From the NCBI RefSeq assembly GCF_004122165.1, contig NZ_SBKO01000003.1:62001-126000 (forward strand): DNA of 64,000 nt. Reading direction: 5' to 3'. Below, piece by piece: positions 1 through 8,732 of this stretch. The notes below the pieces were generated by a model. It saw only the letters and a program-made list of their open reading frames with translations. It did no database searches and had not been told where the DNA came from. Origin of the DNA: Flavobacterium amnicola (GTDB taxonomy: Bacteria; Bacteroidota; Bacteroidia; Flavobacteriales; Flavobacteriaceae). Within the stretch, counting starts at the first letter, position 1; every line of letters starts with the position of its first letter. Both the position numbers and the translations under genes were made by a program.

Positions 1-1028
1 TCTTTTAATAATTCGTTCGATTTATTTCTAATGATATTGTTTTTATATAACGACAAACTCAAAAGCGATAAAATCGTAATTAACGCAATACTCAAAATGT
101 TAATGAGTTTTGAAAATTTACCCGCTTTCTCTTGTTCTTTTTTATCCTTTTCCATTTTATCCATAGAACGCATAATATCGTCGACTTTTATTTGTTTGGA
201 AATAAAATGTTGTTGTTCGTTTGAGTTTACGGCGCTAAGGGAATCGGTAAGTTTTAAATGAATTTTTAAAAAAGCTAGCGAATTATTGGTCAAAGCCATT
301 TTATCATAGACTTCACTTAGTTTTTTAGTGACTTTAATCTGCATTTCAATATCGTCTTCTTTCTTACTTAGTTCATAAGCACTATTAAAATAGTTTAAGG
401 CTAGATTATTGATATTTTCTTTTGCTTTGATTATTCCTAAATAGTAATATGCTTCACATTGAAATTTCTCAGAATCATCTTTAATAGGTAATTGAGTAAG
501 GTCTATAAGTATTTTTTCGGCAGTTTTACTTTCGTTTTTTTCAATATACAAAATGGCCTTTTGAAGATTGACCATGTTTTTTGCATTCGATAAATCAATG
601 TTGTCATAAACAGCATTGGCTTTACTGAAATACGATTCTGCGCTTGAATAATTCCCTTTGTTGATGTAGCAAACACCTAAATTATAATACGTTAAAGCTA
701 ATTTGGAATTGGGTTCAAGTGTGTTAAAGACCGATACGGCTCGAATAAATTTTTCGGTAGCAATGTCGTATTTTTTTAATTCCAAAAAGATTAAACCCAG
801 TGTGTAATATCCGTTTGCTAAAGAAGAATTGTTGGAGGTTTTTTGAGCATACAGAATAGACTTGTTGGCGCTTTCTAACGCTTTTTCATATATCTTTTTG
901 TCTTTGAAATACATTGCCGATTCGGCATAAGCAAAAGAACTATCTATCACTCCATTATTTCCTAAAAAAGGCGGAATAGCAAATGAGTTGACACAAAAAA
1001 GTAATAATAAAAGTAGTTTCTTATACAT
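1..1028 (-). CDS. TPR-containing membrane sensor, probable histidine kinase (5' part, cut by window edge)
   Basis: Translating the minus strand from the ATG at 1028 gives an open frame of about 342 residues running off the window. It starts with a signal peptide (a run of Leu, then a CVNSFA-like cleavage region). It continues with several tetratricopeptide-like helical pairs (for example LANGYYTLGLIFLELKKYD and LALTYYNLGVCYINKGNY). A membrane segment follows at about residues 307-328, after a Lys/Glu-rich helix. This is the usual sensor half of flavobacterial TPR hybrid histidine kinases, but the catalytic part lies outside the window, so kinase activity is inferred. It starts 31 bases after the gapA stop and may be co-transcribed with it. 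Confidence 0.75.
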   Translation of the reverse strand, partial: MYKKLLLLLLFCVNSFAIPPFLGNNGVIDSSFAYAESAMYFKDKKIYEKALESANKSILYAQKTSNNSSLANGYYTLGLIFLELKKYDIATEKFIRAVSVFNTLEPNSKLALTYYNLGVCYINKGNYSSAESYFSKANAVYDNIDLSNAKNMVNLQKAILYIEKNESKTAEKILIDLTQLPIKDDSEKFQCEAYYYLGIIKAKENINNLALNYFNSAYELSKKEDDIEMQIKVTKKLSEVYDKMALTNNSLAFLKIHLKLTDSLSAVNSNEQQHFISKQIKVDDIMRSMDKMEKDKKEQEKAGKFSKLINILSIALITILSLLSLSLYKNNIIRNKSNELLK

Positions 1029-1059
1029 ACGGAATAACCCAAAAATAACCTAAATATAG

Positions 1060-2058
1060 TTAATTTTTAACAATATGAGAGATTAAGTCGATAATTCTCG
1101 ACGAATAGCCAATTTCATTATCATACCAGCCCACTACTTTTACCATTTTATCGATAACGGAAGTCAATTGCGAGTCGAAAACACAAGAATTTTGATTTCC
1201 AATGATATCTACAGAAACAATAGGATCTTCTGTATAGGCAAGGATGCCTTTGAGGTTGGTTTCAGCCGCTTTTTTAAAAGCAGTATTGATTTCTTCAATG
1301 GTCACTTCACGTTTTACATTGAAAGTGATATCGGTCAGAGAACCATCTGGAACTGGAACTCGAATACCACAGCCTCCCATTTTACCATCTAATTCGGTAA
1401 AAATTTTAGTCAAAGCTTTAGCAGCACCAGTAGTGGTAGGTACTATAGATTGAGAAGCGCCTCTGGCTCGACGTAAATCTTTGTGAGGTTGGTCGTGTAA
1501 ACTTTGATCGGTGGTGTAGGAATGTACCGTGGTGATATAGGCTTGCTCAATTCCACAAAGCTCCTGAATGACTTTAATCATGGGAGCTGCATTATTGGTG
1601 GTACAACTTGCATTGGAAACAATAATTTCAGAACCGTCTAAAATTGATTCGTTTACTCCTAAAACTACTGTTTTTATAGAATCAACTTCTGCGGGTGCCG
1701 ATAAAATTACTTTTTTTGCTCCCGACAAAATATGTTGGTGAATTTCTTCGTAGGTTTTGTATTTCCCAGTACTTTCAATTACAAAATCAATATCTAACGA
1801 TTTCCAATTCAGGTTTTTGATTTCTTTTTCGTGAAAAAACAACACTGACTTTCCATCAATAGAAATGGAGGTGTCGTTATGTGTAATATCATGCTGTAAA
1901 ACCCCGTGAATGCTGTCGTATTTCAGCAAATGTGCCATCGTTTTATTGTCGGCAATATCATTTATGGCTACAACTTCAATAGAAGGATGATTCAATAGTA
2001 ATCGGAATACGTTTCTTCCAATTCGTCCAAAGCCATTGATTGCAATTCTTGTTTTCAA
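1060..2058 (-). CDS. gapA: Glyceraldehyde-3-phosphate dehydrogenase, type I
   Basis: Glycolytic enzyme that oxidises glyceraldehyde 3-phosphate to 1,3-bisphosphoglycerate with NAD in the cytoplasm. The Rossmann motif NGFGRIGR is at residues 8-15. Asp34 sits in the position that favours NAD over NADP. The catalytic Cys152 is in SNASCTTNN, with its partner His179 in the TVHSYT segment. At 332 residues it has the normal length. The start codon appears to be TTG at 2058, because an in-frame TAA lies two codons upstream and no ATG is available before the conserved N-terminus. It begins 15 bases after lipA and probably shares its transcript. Confidence 0.95.
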   Translation of the reverse strand: MKTRIAINGFGRIGRNVFRLLLNHPSIEVVAINDIADNKTMAHLLKYDSIHGVLQHDITHNDTSISIDGKSVLFFHEKEIKNLNWKSLDIDFVIESTGKYKTYEEIHQHILSGAKKVILSAPAEVDSIKTVVLGVNESILDGSEIIVSNASCTTNNAAPMIKVIQELCGIEQAYITTVHSYTTDQSLHDQPHKDLRRARGASQSIVPTTTGAAKALTKIFTELDGKMGGCGIRVPVPDGSLTDITFNVKREVTIEEINTAFKKAAETNLKGILAYTEDPIVSVDIIGNQNSCVFDSQLTSVIDKMVKVVGWYDNEIGYSSRIIDLISHIVKN

Positions 2059-2073
2059 AGTTTACTTCGTAAA

Positions 2074-2946
2074 TTAAAGAATGTGTTTTTGAGCGTGGTA
2101 AGAAGAACGTACTAAAGCGCCACTTTCAACGTGACGGAAGCCTAATTCTTTTCCGATTTGCTCGTATTTTGCAAATTGTTCGGGGGTGATGAATTCCTTC
2201 ACAGGCAAATGTTTTTTACTTGGTTGAAGGTATTGCCCAATAGTCACAATATCTACATGGGCTTCGCGAAGGTCTTTCATCGTTTGGATGACTTCTTCTT
2301 CAGTTTCGCCTAATCCTAGCATGATACCCGATTTTGTGCGACGAATTCCGCTGTCTTTTAAGTATTTTAAAACCGCTAAACTTCTGTCGTATTTTGCTTG
2401 AATACGGACTTCACGGGTTAAACGACGAACGGTTTCCATATTGTGGGAAACTACTTCTGGGTTGGCTTCTACAATTCGATCGATAATTCTTTCAACCCCT
2501 TGAAAATCGGGAATTAAGGTTTCAAGTGTGGTTTCTGGATTCATTCTTCTTATGGCTTTCACTGTTTCCAACCAGATAATAGAACCCATATCTCTCAAAT
2601 CATCACGATCGACACTGGTAATCACCGCATGTTTAATCTTCATGATTTTAATCGAACGCGCTACTTTTTCAGGTTCGTCCCATTCTACATCTTCCGGACG
2701 GCCTGTTTTTACGCCACAAAAACCACAAGAACGCGTACATACATTGCCTAAAATCATAAACGTTGCAGTGCCTTCTCCCCAGCATTCACCCATGTTCGGG
2801 CAACTACCGGAGGTACAGATGGTGTTTAGTTTGTATTTGTCAACCAATCCTCGCAATTCGGTATATTTTTCACCAATGGGTAATTTTACTTTTAACCATT
2901 TGGGTTTGCCTACGGGTAATATATTTGATTGTGATGCCGTTTCCAT
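2074..2946 (-). CDS. lipA: Lipoyl synthase
   Basis: Radical SAM enzyme that inserts two sulfurs into protein-bound octanoyl groups to make the lipoyl cofactor of pyruvate and 2-oxoglutarate dehydrogenases. Counted from the ATG at 2946, the auxiliary cluster cysteines are at about 44, 49 and 55 ([12 protein letters not shown]). The radical SAM cysteines are at 70, 74 and 77 (CTRSCGFC). The frame could be extended to a TTG at 2967, but that codon lies inside a -7 promoter box, so the ATG at 2946 is chosen (290 residues). It is followed closely by gapA. Confidence 0.95.
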   Translation of the reverse strand: METASQSNILPVGKPKWLKVKLPIGEKYTELRGLVDKYKLNTICTSGSCPNMGECWGEGTATFMILGNVCTRSCGFCGVKTGRPEDVEWDEPEKVARSIKIMKIKHAVITSVDRDDLRDMGSIIWLETVKAIRRMNPETTLETLIPDFQGVERIIDRIVEANPEVVSHNMETVRRLTREVRIQAKYDRSLAVLKYLKDSGIRRTKSGIMLGLGETEEEVIQTMKDLREAHVDIVTIGQYLQPSKKHLPVKEFITPEQFAKYEQIGKELGFRHVESGALVRSSYHAQKHIL

Positions 2947-2964
2947 AAAATCGTTTTTGCCATG

Positions 2965-2972
2965 CAAAGATA
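2965..2972 (-). promoter_or_regulatory. Bacteroidetes -7 promoter box for lipA
   Basis: The minus strand reads TATCTTTG, matching the TAnnTTTG consensus. It lies 18 bases upstream of the lipA ATG, giving a short leader. No clear -33 TTG was found at the expected distance. Confidence 0.55.
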
Positions 2973-3016
2973 AGGAATGTAGTTTATTCGTTGATTTGTT
3001 TATTTGTTATATTTAA

Positions 3017-3055
3017 CAAAAAAAGCCATTCAAATTTATTAGAAATGAATGGCTT
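3017..3055 (-). terminator. Rho-independent terminator after the tonB-type gene
   Basis: Arms AAGCCATTCA (3023-3032) and TGAATGGCTT (3046-3055) form a perfect 10-bp stem with a 13-base loop. On the minus strand a run of T follows (3017-3024). It lies about 20 bases past the stop of the 3076-3897 gene and separates it from lipA. Confidence 0.85.
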
Positions 3056-3075
3056 CTGAGTTTTGATGTTTGGCC

Positions 3076-3897
3076 TTAGTTTGTTTTCACTACAATTGGT
3101 AAGGTATATTGAGTTCTCACAGGCTCTCCTTTGTAAATTCCTGGTTCCCATTTGGTCTTGATTGATTTTAAAACGCGAATGGCTTCTTTGTCTAATCCAA
3201 AACCTGGACTTCTTGGTACTGTTATATTTGATAAACTTCCGTCTTTTTCAACCACGAAAAGTACAATTACTTTTACCGTTTTTTCTTCTTCCATTTCTGG
3301 GGCTACGAATTTATTGCCTACAATTCTTAAAAAAGCATCGATTCCGCCGGGGAAAGATGGATTTTTTTCTACCATTGAAGTGTTTACAATAGTTTCTCCA
3401 TTTCCAGTTTTAGGCGTTTCTTTAACAGGTTCGATTGTTGTTCCTGTATTACTTCCAGTGGTGCTTCCATTAGCAGCCAATGGGTTTTCACTGGTGTTTT
3501 TACCTAAATTTTCATTTTTAGTTATTTCAGTCGGAGTAGCTTCTTCTGGTTTTACTACAGTGATATTTTGCAAATCTTTTGTTTTAGGTGTTTTCAACAC
3601 TTCGGCTTTTTTGATTTGCTTTTCAATTTCTTTCTGTTTTTCTTTTTCTGGAAAATGAACAAGGCTAACCTTAACTTCATCTAAAACGGTTGGTTGAACC
3701 GGTAATGCTTTTTCACCAAACGAACTTAAAATAAAAGGAATTGTTGCCAATCCAGTTAGTAATGCTAGGGCACTAAAAAAGGCTTTTAGCGTTGTTTTTC
3801 CTTCTTCTTGACGAAATTGGTAAGCTCCGTACTCTTTGTTTTTTCCTTCAAAAACGAGTTCTAACCACTCATTTTTGTTAATGTTTAATTTTGACAT
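3076..3897 (-). CDS. tonB: Energy transducer TonB family protein
   Basis: Couples inner-membrane energy (ExbBD) to outer-membrane TonB-dependent receptors. The protein has a short cytoplasmic N-terminus containing NKEYGAYQFR, which is typical of Bacteroidetes TonB. One membrane helix at about residues 38-58 is followed by a Lys/Glu/Thr-rich periplasmic linker. A C-terminal TonB domain (about 185-273) begins NPSFPGGIDAFLR and contains the PEMEEEKTVKVIVLFVVEKD strand pair. Flavobacteria carry several TonB paralogues, so its specific receptor partner is unknown. ExbB/ExbD are not adjacent. A strong terminator follows. Confidence 0.88.
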   Translation of the reverse strand: MSKLNINKNEWLELVFEGKNKEYGAYQFRQEEGKTTLKAFFSALALLTGLATIPFILSSFGEKALPVQPTVLDEVKVSLVHFPEKEKQKEIEKQIKKAEVLKTPKTKDLQNITVVKPEEATPTEITKNENLGKNTSENPLAANGSTTGSNTGTTIEPVKETPKTGNGETIVNTSMVEKNPSFPGGIDAFLRIVGNKFVAPEMEEEKTVKVIVLFVVEKDGSLSNITVPRSPGFGLDKEAIRVLKSIKTKWEPGIYKGEPVRTQYTLPIVVKTN

Positions 3898-4012
3898 AAT
3901 AATTTTGGTTTATAATTAATAATCTTTTATTGGTATGATTATTACTATGAAAAAACTATGCCAAAATTTCCCTACTACTGAATATTTCGTAAAATATTTC
4001 TTAAAAATATAA

Positions 4013-5257
4013 TTATTCGGTAAAATCTAAATCGCGATTATGCGTTTCTGAAATGGTTGTGGTAGCGTAAATACCTAATACAAAAGCAATTAGTCCTATA
4101 ATTGTAGCCGATGTGATTACAGATTGACTCTTTTTAAAAAAATCAAAACCAAGTAACATTAAAGGTAAAAGTCCACGAACCATATTCGGAATGGTCGTGG
4201 TAGCGGTACTTCTCACATTTGTTCCAAATTGTTCGGAGGCCACAGTCACAAACATTGCCCAATAACCCGTTCCTAATCCGAGCCAAGCACAATAGAAATA
4301 ATAGGTATTTTCCGTCATTTTTCCACTATATAACATTAGTACAATACCAACAATAGTGAATAACATCATGTATAAAATCGCTTTTTTACGAGAATGTAAT
4401 GCGTGGGAGATAAATCCGCTGGCAAAATCCCCAATGGAAATTCCTACATAGGCCCACATGATTGCTTTTCCAGGGACAACAGATGAAATGCCTAATTCGG
4501 GAGCAAATTGATTGGCCATAACCGCTAAAATTCCAATACAAAACCATGTTGGCAAACCAATACAGATGCACTTTATATAGCGTACAAATCGGTTCCAATT
4601 GGTAAAAAACGAAAAAAAGTTTCCTTTCGAAATGTATTCAGTATGTTCGATATCTTTATAAATACCCGATTCTACAACTCCTACACGTAAAAATAGTAAG
4701 AGCAAACCTAAAATTCCACCGATAAAGTAAGCGGTAGTCCAATTTCCGGATAATTCAACCGTAAGATTTGCTACTACAGCCCCAAACAATCCAAAGCCAG
4801 CCACGATAGAAGTTCCGATGGCGCGAAGTTGTTTGGGTAATGATTCGGAAACTAAAGTAATTCCGGCACCTAATTCGCCTGCTAAACCAATACCTGCAAT
4901 GAATCGTAAAATAGCATAGGTCATGGTTTTGTCTTCAAAGGGCAATTGAGGTAAAAAACCACAAGCTATATTGGCTAACGAATACACAATTATAGAACCA
5001 AAAAGTACTGAAAGTCTTCCTTTTTTATCTCCTAAAATGCCCCAAAGAATACCGCCTAAAAGCAAACCAATCATTTGGTAGTTCATGATAATAGTGCCTG
5101 AAATATCAGGGTTTAAACCCAAATCTTTTAAACTGGGTACCCGTACAATTCCGAATAAAAGGAGGTCGTAAATGTCTACAAAATAGCCTAGAGAAGCGAC
5201 AATAACTGGTAAAGAAAAAAGATGTTTTAGTTTTTCTTGGTTAGAGAATTCTTGCAT
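4013..5257 (-). CDS. MFS transporter
   Basis: A 414-residue polytopic membrane protein of about 12 hydrophobic segments. It has the major facilitator loop motif between helices 2 and 3 (GILGDKKGRLS) and a central hydrophilic linker. The helix with RFIAGIGLAGELGAGITLVSE resembles the sugar/metabolite:proton symporter branch. The substrate cannot be told from sequence. It stands apart from its neighbours: it has its own -7 promoter box and a 115-base gap before the tonB-type gene. Confidence 0.85.
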   Translation of the reverse strand: MQEFSNQEKLKHLFSLPVIVASLGYFVDIYDLLLFGIVRVPSLKDLGLNPDISGTIIMNYQMIGLLLGGILWGILGDKKGRLSVLFGSIIVYSLANIACGFLPQLPFEDKTMTYAILRFIAGIGLAGELGAGITLVSESLPKQLRAIGTSIVAGFGLFGAVVANLTVELSGNWTTAYFIGGILGLLLLFLRVGVVESGIYKDIEHTEYISKGNFFSFFTNWNRFVRYIKCICIGLPTWFCIGILAVMANQFAPELGISSVVPGKAIMWAYVGISIGDFASGFISHALHSRKKAILYMMLFTIVGIVLMLYSGKMTENTYYFYCAWLGLGTGYWAMFVTVASEQFGTNVRSTATTTIPNMVRGLLPLMLLGFDFFKKSQSVITSATIIGLIAFVLGIYATTTISETHNRDLDFTE

Positions 5258-5273
5258 TTGTTTTGGTTTTTGC

Positions 5274-5281
5274 CAAAGATA
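5274..5281 (-). promoter_or_regulatory. -7 promoter box for the MFS gene
   Basis: The minus strand reads TATCTTTG, 17 bases before the ATG at 5257. The next 60 bases upstream are purine-rich and show no good -33 box at consensus distance. Confidence 0.5.
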
Positions 5282-5347
5282 GAAGTTTTTACAAGAAGGG
5301 AAAAGGGAAAAGAGAAAAGGAAATTTAACTCGTACTTTTTTAGCTTT

Positions 5348-5896
5348 TTAGCTTTTCGAAATTATTTCTGCCAATAGTTTTTTAGCGCGAAGCAATTTGA
5401 TTTTTACGTTGTTGAGTGGTTCGTTAAGATCTTCAGCGATTTCTTGGTAACTCATTTCTTGAAAATAACGCATTTGAATAACTTCCTGATACGCCGGTTT
5501 GAGTTGCTTGATGAATTGCAACAAGCGATTTAAGTTTTGCTCGGTAATGATTTGGTCTTCTGCAGAGGGAGAATCGTCGGCAATACCATAAGCGATATCG
5601 TCTTCTTCGTCAGTAATATCAATGAAAAGGGAAGATTTTTTCTTACGCAATAAATCGATATGCACATTTTTGGCAATAGCAATTAGCCATGTGTTGAACT
5701 GGAATTCAGGATTATAGGCAGCGATTTTATCAAATGCTTTGGAAAATGTTTCGATGGTAATATCTTCTGCATCAGTTTCATTTTCGGTGCGTTGTAGCAT
5801 AAAACCGTAAACTTCATTCCAATAGTGGTCTAACAAAAAAGTGAATGCCACTTGATCGCCTTGTTTGGCTTTATCGATATACTGTTTTATTTCCAA
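5348..5896 (-). CDS. ECF-type RNA polymerase sigma factor
   Basis: A 182-residue sigma-70 family factor. Region 2 is at about residues 10-80 (FTFLLDHYWNEVYGFML then DAEDITIETFSKAFDKI and FNTWLIAIAKN). Region 4 is at about 120-175 (LKPAYQEVIQMRYFQEMSYQEIAEDL, a helix-turn-helix). The start is a TTG at 5896; no ATG precedes region 2. The first 10 bases overlap the end of the glycosyltransferase gene, which suggests coupled translation. No recognisable anti-sigma gene follows, so its signal is unknown. Confidence 0.88.
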   Translation of the reverse strand: MEIKQYIDKAKQGDQVAFTFLLDHYWNEVYGFMLQRTENETDAEDITIETFSKAFDKIAAYNPEFQFNTWLIAIAKNVHIDLLRKKKSSLFIDITDEEDDIAYGIADDSPSAEDQIITEQNLNRLLQFIKQLKPAYQEVIQMRYFQEMSYQEIAEDLNEPLNNVKIKLLRAKKLLAEIISKS

Positions 5897-6999
5897 GTAA
5901 CTGGTTTTGAGAAAATGTTTCTAAAAAACACATTTAATTGTGTGAAGATAAGAATTATTTCTAGAACTGGATACCAATACATTACGTCTTTTTCTTCTAA
6001 TTTTCCTGCCGAAAATCCTAAAGAAATCCAAGCGGTTAAATAACGAAAAGCAATTAAACTCAACACAATTATCCATTGGTATCGGAAGGCTAAAAGTGTA
6101 ATTGGTGTCACAAAAAACAGAAACTGTGAAAGGTAAAATAAAGCCAGCTGACTTCGGTCGAATGCTTTATAATGTTTTGCGGTAGAAGCATGGCGACGTT
6201 TTTGCATAAACCACTCTCCGAAGCTTGTTTTGGGAGCCGAATAGGTAAATCCGTCAGTGTTCCAAGCTATGGTTGTGTTTTCACCTCTAGCCGCTTCGTT
6301 GATGAATAAATCATCATCACCCGAACGAATTTTCATATGATTAATGAATCCGTTATTTTTGAAGAACTCGTCTTTTTTATAAGCTAAATTTCTACCTACA
6401 CCCATGTAAGGTTTGCCTAATTTTGCCCAAGAAAAATATTGCGTAGCGGTTAAAAGGGTTTCAAAACGGATTAATTTGTTTAAGAAACCAGGTTCTTTTT
6501 CGTAAGCACCATATCCTAAAACGATGGTTTTATGTAAGGTGAAGTGCGACGACATTTCGGCAATCCAATTTTCAGAATTTGGGAAACAATCGGCATCGGT
6601 AAGTAATAGATATTCTTTAGTAGCTGCTTTAATTCCAAGGGTTAAGGCGAATTTTTTATTCCCCCAAAAAGTCTCGTTATTGTCAACTTTAACCAATTTA
6701 ATGTTGGAGTAAATTTTTTGAAAATCTTCGACTAAAAAACGAGTATCGTCGGAAGAAGCATCATCAATAATTACAATTTCAAAACTTGGGTAATTTTGAT
6801 CGATTAATAGCGGAATTAATTTTTTTAGATTTTCCTCTTCGTTTTTGGCACAAACTAAAACCGAAATAGGAATGTGTTTGACTTTATTTTCTTCTGGTTT
6901 TGCAAAAGAAAATTTACCAAAAATAAATAAGTAATAGATTACTTGAATGGTAACTACTGCAATGAAAAAATAAAATAAAATAAGTAAAAATTGCTCCAT
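5887..6999 (-). CDS. Membrane-anchored family 2 glycosyltransferase
   Basis: A 370-residue enzyme that probably transfers a sugar from a nucleotide-sugar donor to an envelope lipid or glycan. It has an N-terminal membrane helix (about 5-27). The GT-A fold follows, with ISVLVCAKNEEENL, IVIIDDASSDDT and the metal-binding DADCFPNS (about 130-138). A GxDDDLF motif and a Q(K)RRH segment (QKRRHAS) come next, and three or so C-terminal membrane helices end the protein. This layout resembles processive GT2 enzymes. It has its own -7 box and overlaps the sigma factor gene downstream. Confidence 0.87.
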   Translation of the reverse strand: MEQFLLILFYFFIAVVTIQVIYYLFIFGKFSFAKPEENKVKHIPISVLVCAKNEEENLKKLIPLLIDQNYPSFEIVIIDDASSDDTRFLVEDFQKIYSNIKLVKVDNNETFWGNKKFALTLGIKAATKEYLLLTDADCFPNSENWIAEMSSHFTLHKTIVLGYGAYEKEPGFLNKLIRFETLLTATQYFSWAKLGKPYMGVGRNLAYKKDEFFKNNGFINHMKIRSGDDDLFINEAARGENTTIAWNTDGFTYSAPKTSFGEWFMQKRRHASTAKHYKAFDRSQLALFYLSQFLFFVTPITLLAFRYQWIIVLSLIAFRYLTAWISLGFSAGKLEEKDVMYWYPVLEIILIFTQLNVFFRNIFSKPVTWK

Positions 7000-7021
7000 A
7001 AACGCTTCTGAAATTCTGGTG

Positions 7022-7029
7022 CAAATGTA
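7022..7029 (-). promoter_or_regulatory. -7 promoter box for the GT2/sigma pair
   Basis: The minus strand reads TACATTTG followed by CACC, 23 bases before the glycosyltransferase ATG. It suggests that this pair is transcribed separately from the murB series upstream. Confidence 0.5.
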
Positions 7030-7070
7030 GTAAAAAAGTATTCAGTTTGCAGTATTCAGGAATTAGAATT

Positions 7071-7673
7071 TTATCTATTTTTTCGCATTTCAATAGCTAT
7101 TTGTTGATCACTATTGTCGTTTGATTTTTCAAGCTGATTGATAATATTTTTATAGTTTTTGTCATCTCGATTTTGAGATAATTTTTTCTTGGCCTGAATG
7201 TCCGTAATTTCAATTTCAAAGGCTAAAATACCACGAGCTTGACGCATTGTTTTTTCAGATAAATCTTCCACTCGAATGGGATTCTGTTGTGGTTTTTCGT
7301 ATTTATCGACTAGTTTTTTGAGTGATGCAACGGTTTCATCATAATCTAAAAGGCGTACTTTTCCATAAACGTGAACTGCTATATAGTTCCAAGAGGGTAC
7401 ATTTTCATGGTCGTACCAAGAAGAGGAAATATAGGTATGTGGTCCAGTGAAAATAGCTAAAATTTCATCACCATTTTGCAAACTTTGAGCTTGTGGATTT
7501 TCCCGAGAAATATGACCACTTAAAATTGGTTTATCCGCTTCCAAAAATAGGGGTGTATGGGTTCCCCAAAGTTTGCCATCGGTTTGATTAATCAAAATAG
7601 CAAAACCATTCTCGTGCAAAAATTGCTCGATTTCGTGTTGGTTTTCGTTTTTATAGAGGTCAGGGATATACAT
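7071..7673 (-). CDS. FMN-binding PaiB-like protein
   Basis: A 200-residue protein of the PaiB family (FMN_bind_2), a split-barrel flavin-binding fold. It begins MYIPDLYKNENQ and contains the family hallmarks LWGTHTPLFL, GHISRENPQ, ILAIFTGPHTYISSSWY and VPSWNYIAVHVYG. The founding Bacillus member was described as a negative regulator of sporulation and protease genes. In Bacteroidetes the role is undetermined and an FMN-dependent enzyme is equally possible. It starts 19 bases after the murB stop. Confidence 0.85.
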   Translation of the reverse strand: MYIPDLYKNENQHEIEQFLHENGFAILINQTDGKLWGTHTPLFLEADKPILSGHISRENPQAQSLQNGDEILAIFTGPHTYISSSWYDHENVPSWNYIAVHVYGKVRLLDYDETVASLKKLVDKYEKPQQNPIRVEDLSEKTMRQARGILAFEIEITDIQAKKKLSQNRDDKNYKNIINQLEKSNDNSDQQIAIEMRKNR

Positions 7674-7692
7674 TTTGATTAGCTATTTAAAA

Positions 7693-8706
7693 CTATATAA
7701 TATTCACTTCTGCCTCAATTGGAATTCCGAATTTTTCGAGAATCGTTTTCTGAATTTCTTTCGATAAGCTCACAATTTCTTGTCCAGTCGCATTGCCATA
7801 ATTGACTAAAACCAAGGCCTGATTTTTGTGTACTCCTGCGTCACCACGACGCATTCCTTTAAAGCCTGCTTGTTCGATAAGCCAACCGGCTGGAACTTTA
7901 ACTTCGGTTTCAGAAACATCATAATGTTTCATTTCTGGGTGTTGTGCTTTGGCCTTATTGAATAATTCTCTCGAAACGATTGGATTTTTGAAGAAACTAC
8001 CGCTGTTTCCTAATTCTTTCGGATCAGGTAATTTACTTTGACGAATCGCAATTACCGCATTACTTACTTCTTTTATCGTTGGGTTTGTAATGTGATGCTT
8101 TTCTAATTCTTTTTGAATATCACCGTAACCTGTATTGATTTTATGATTTTTCTTTGTGAGTTTAAATACCACCGAAGTAATGATGTATTGGTCTTTTACT
8201 TCTTGTTTGAAAATACTTTCACGATAGCCAAATTTACACTCATCTTTGGTGAACGTTTTCATTTCTTGAGTGGTAATTTTCATAGCATCGCAGGAAACGA
8301 AGGTGTCTTTAATTTCGGCGCCATACGCTCCAATATTTTGAACCGGTGTGGTACCAACATTCCCAGGAATGAGAGACATGTTTTCCAATCCGCCATAATT
8401 GTTTTCGATATTCCAAAGGACAAATTCATGCCAATTTTCGCCGGCTTGACTTTCTACCCAAACATAATCGTCGTCTTCTTTGATAACTTTTTTTCCTTTT
8501 AAATCGATGTGAATCACTAGTGCTTCAATGTCTTGCGTCAAAAGCATATTGCTTCCGCCACCCAAAATAAATTTAGTTTCGTTGGCGTGTTTTAGCAATA
8601 TTTCTTGCAATTCTGCTACCGAATGAACGGCTGCGAATTGTTTGGCTTTGGCATCAATACCAAAAGTGTTGTATTTTTTTAAAGAGAAGTTATTTTGGAT
8701 ATTCAT
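7693..8706 (-). CDS. murB: UDP-N-acetylmuramate dehydrogenase
   Basis: FAD enzyme of peptidoglycan precursor synthesis that reduces UDP-GlcNAc-enolpyruvate to UDP-MurNAc with NADPH. It has the FAD-binding FILGGGSNML motif, the type I segment FGYRESIFK with the conserved Arg, and the catalytic Ser in GNSGSFFKNP. The C-terminal Glu is in EAEVNII. The 337 residues from the ATG at 8706 fit the E. coli-like type I form. The frame also reaches a GTG at 8724, but MNIQNNFSLKKYNTFG is the natural N-terminus. Confidence 0.94.
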   Translation of the reverse strand: MNIQNNFSLKKYNTFGIDAKAKQFAAVHSVAELQEILLKHANETKFILGGGSNMLLTQDIEALVIHIDLKGKKVIKEDDDYVWVESQAGENWHEFVLWNIENNYGGLENMSLIPGNVGTTPVQNIGAYGAEIKDTFVSCDAMKITTQEMKTFTKDECKFGYRESIFKQEVKDQYIITSVVFKLTKKNHKINTGYGDIQKELEKHHITNPTIKEVSNAVIAIRQSKLPDPKELGNSGSFFKNPIVSRELFNKAKAQHPEMKHYDVSETEVKVPAGWLIEQAGFKGMRRGDAGVHKNQALVLVNYGNATGQEIVSLSKEIQKTILEKFGIPIEAEVNII

Positions 8707-8732
8707 AAAATCGTATTTACGCACAAAAATAA

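Noticed and set aside
31-261. 76-residue plus-strand frame at the window start
   Set aside because: Antisense to the TPR sensor frame that runs continuously from 1028 to the window edge.
2528-3016. 162-residue plus-strand frame opposite lipA
   Set aside because: It lies antisense to a well-conserved enzyme gene and its translation shows no family pattern; a shadow frame.
3152-3658. 168-residue plus-strand frame opposite the tonB-type gene
   Set aside because: Shadow of the Lys/Thr/Pro-rich TonB linker; low-complexity hydrophobic translation.
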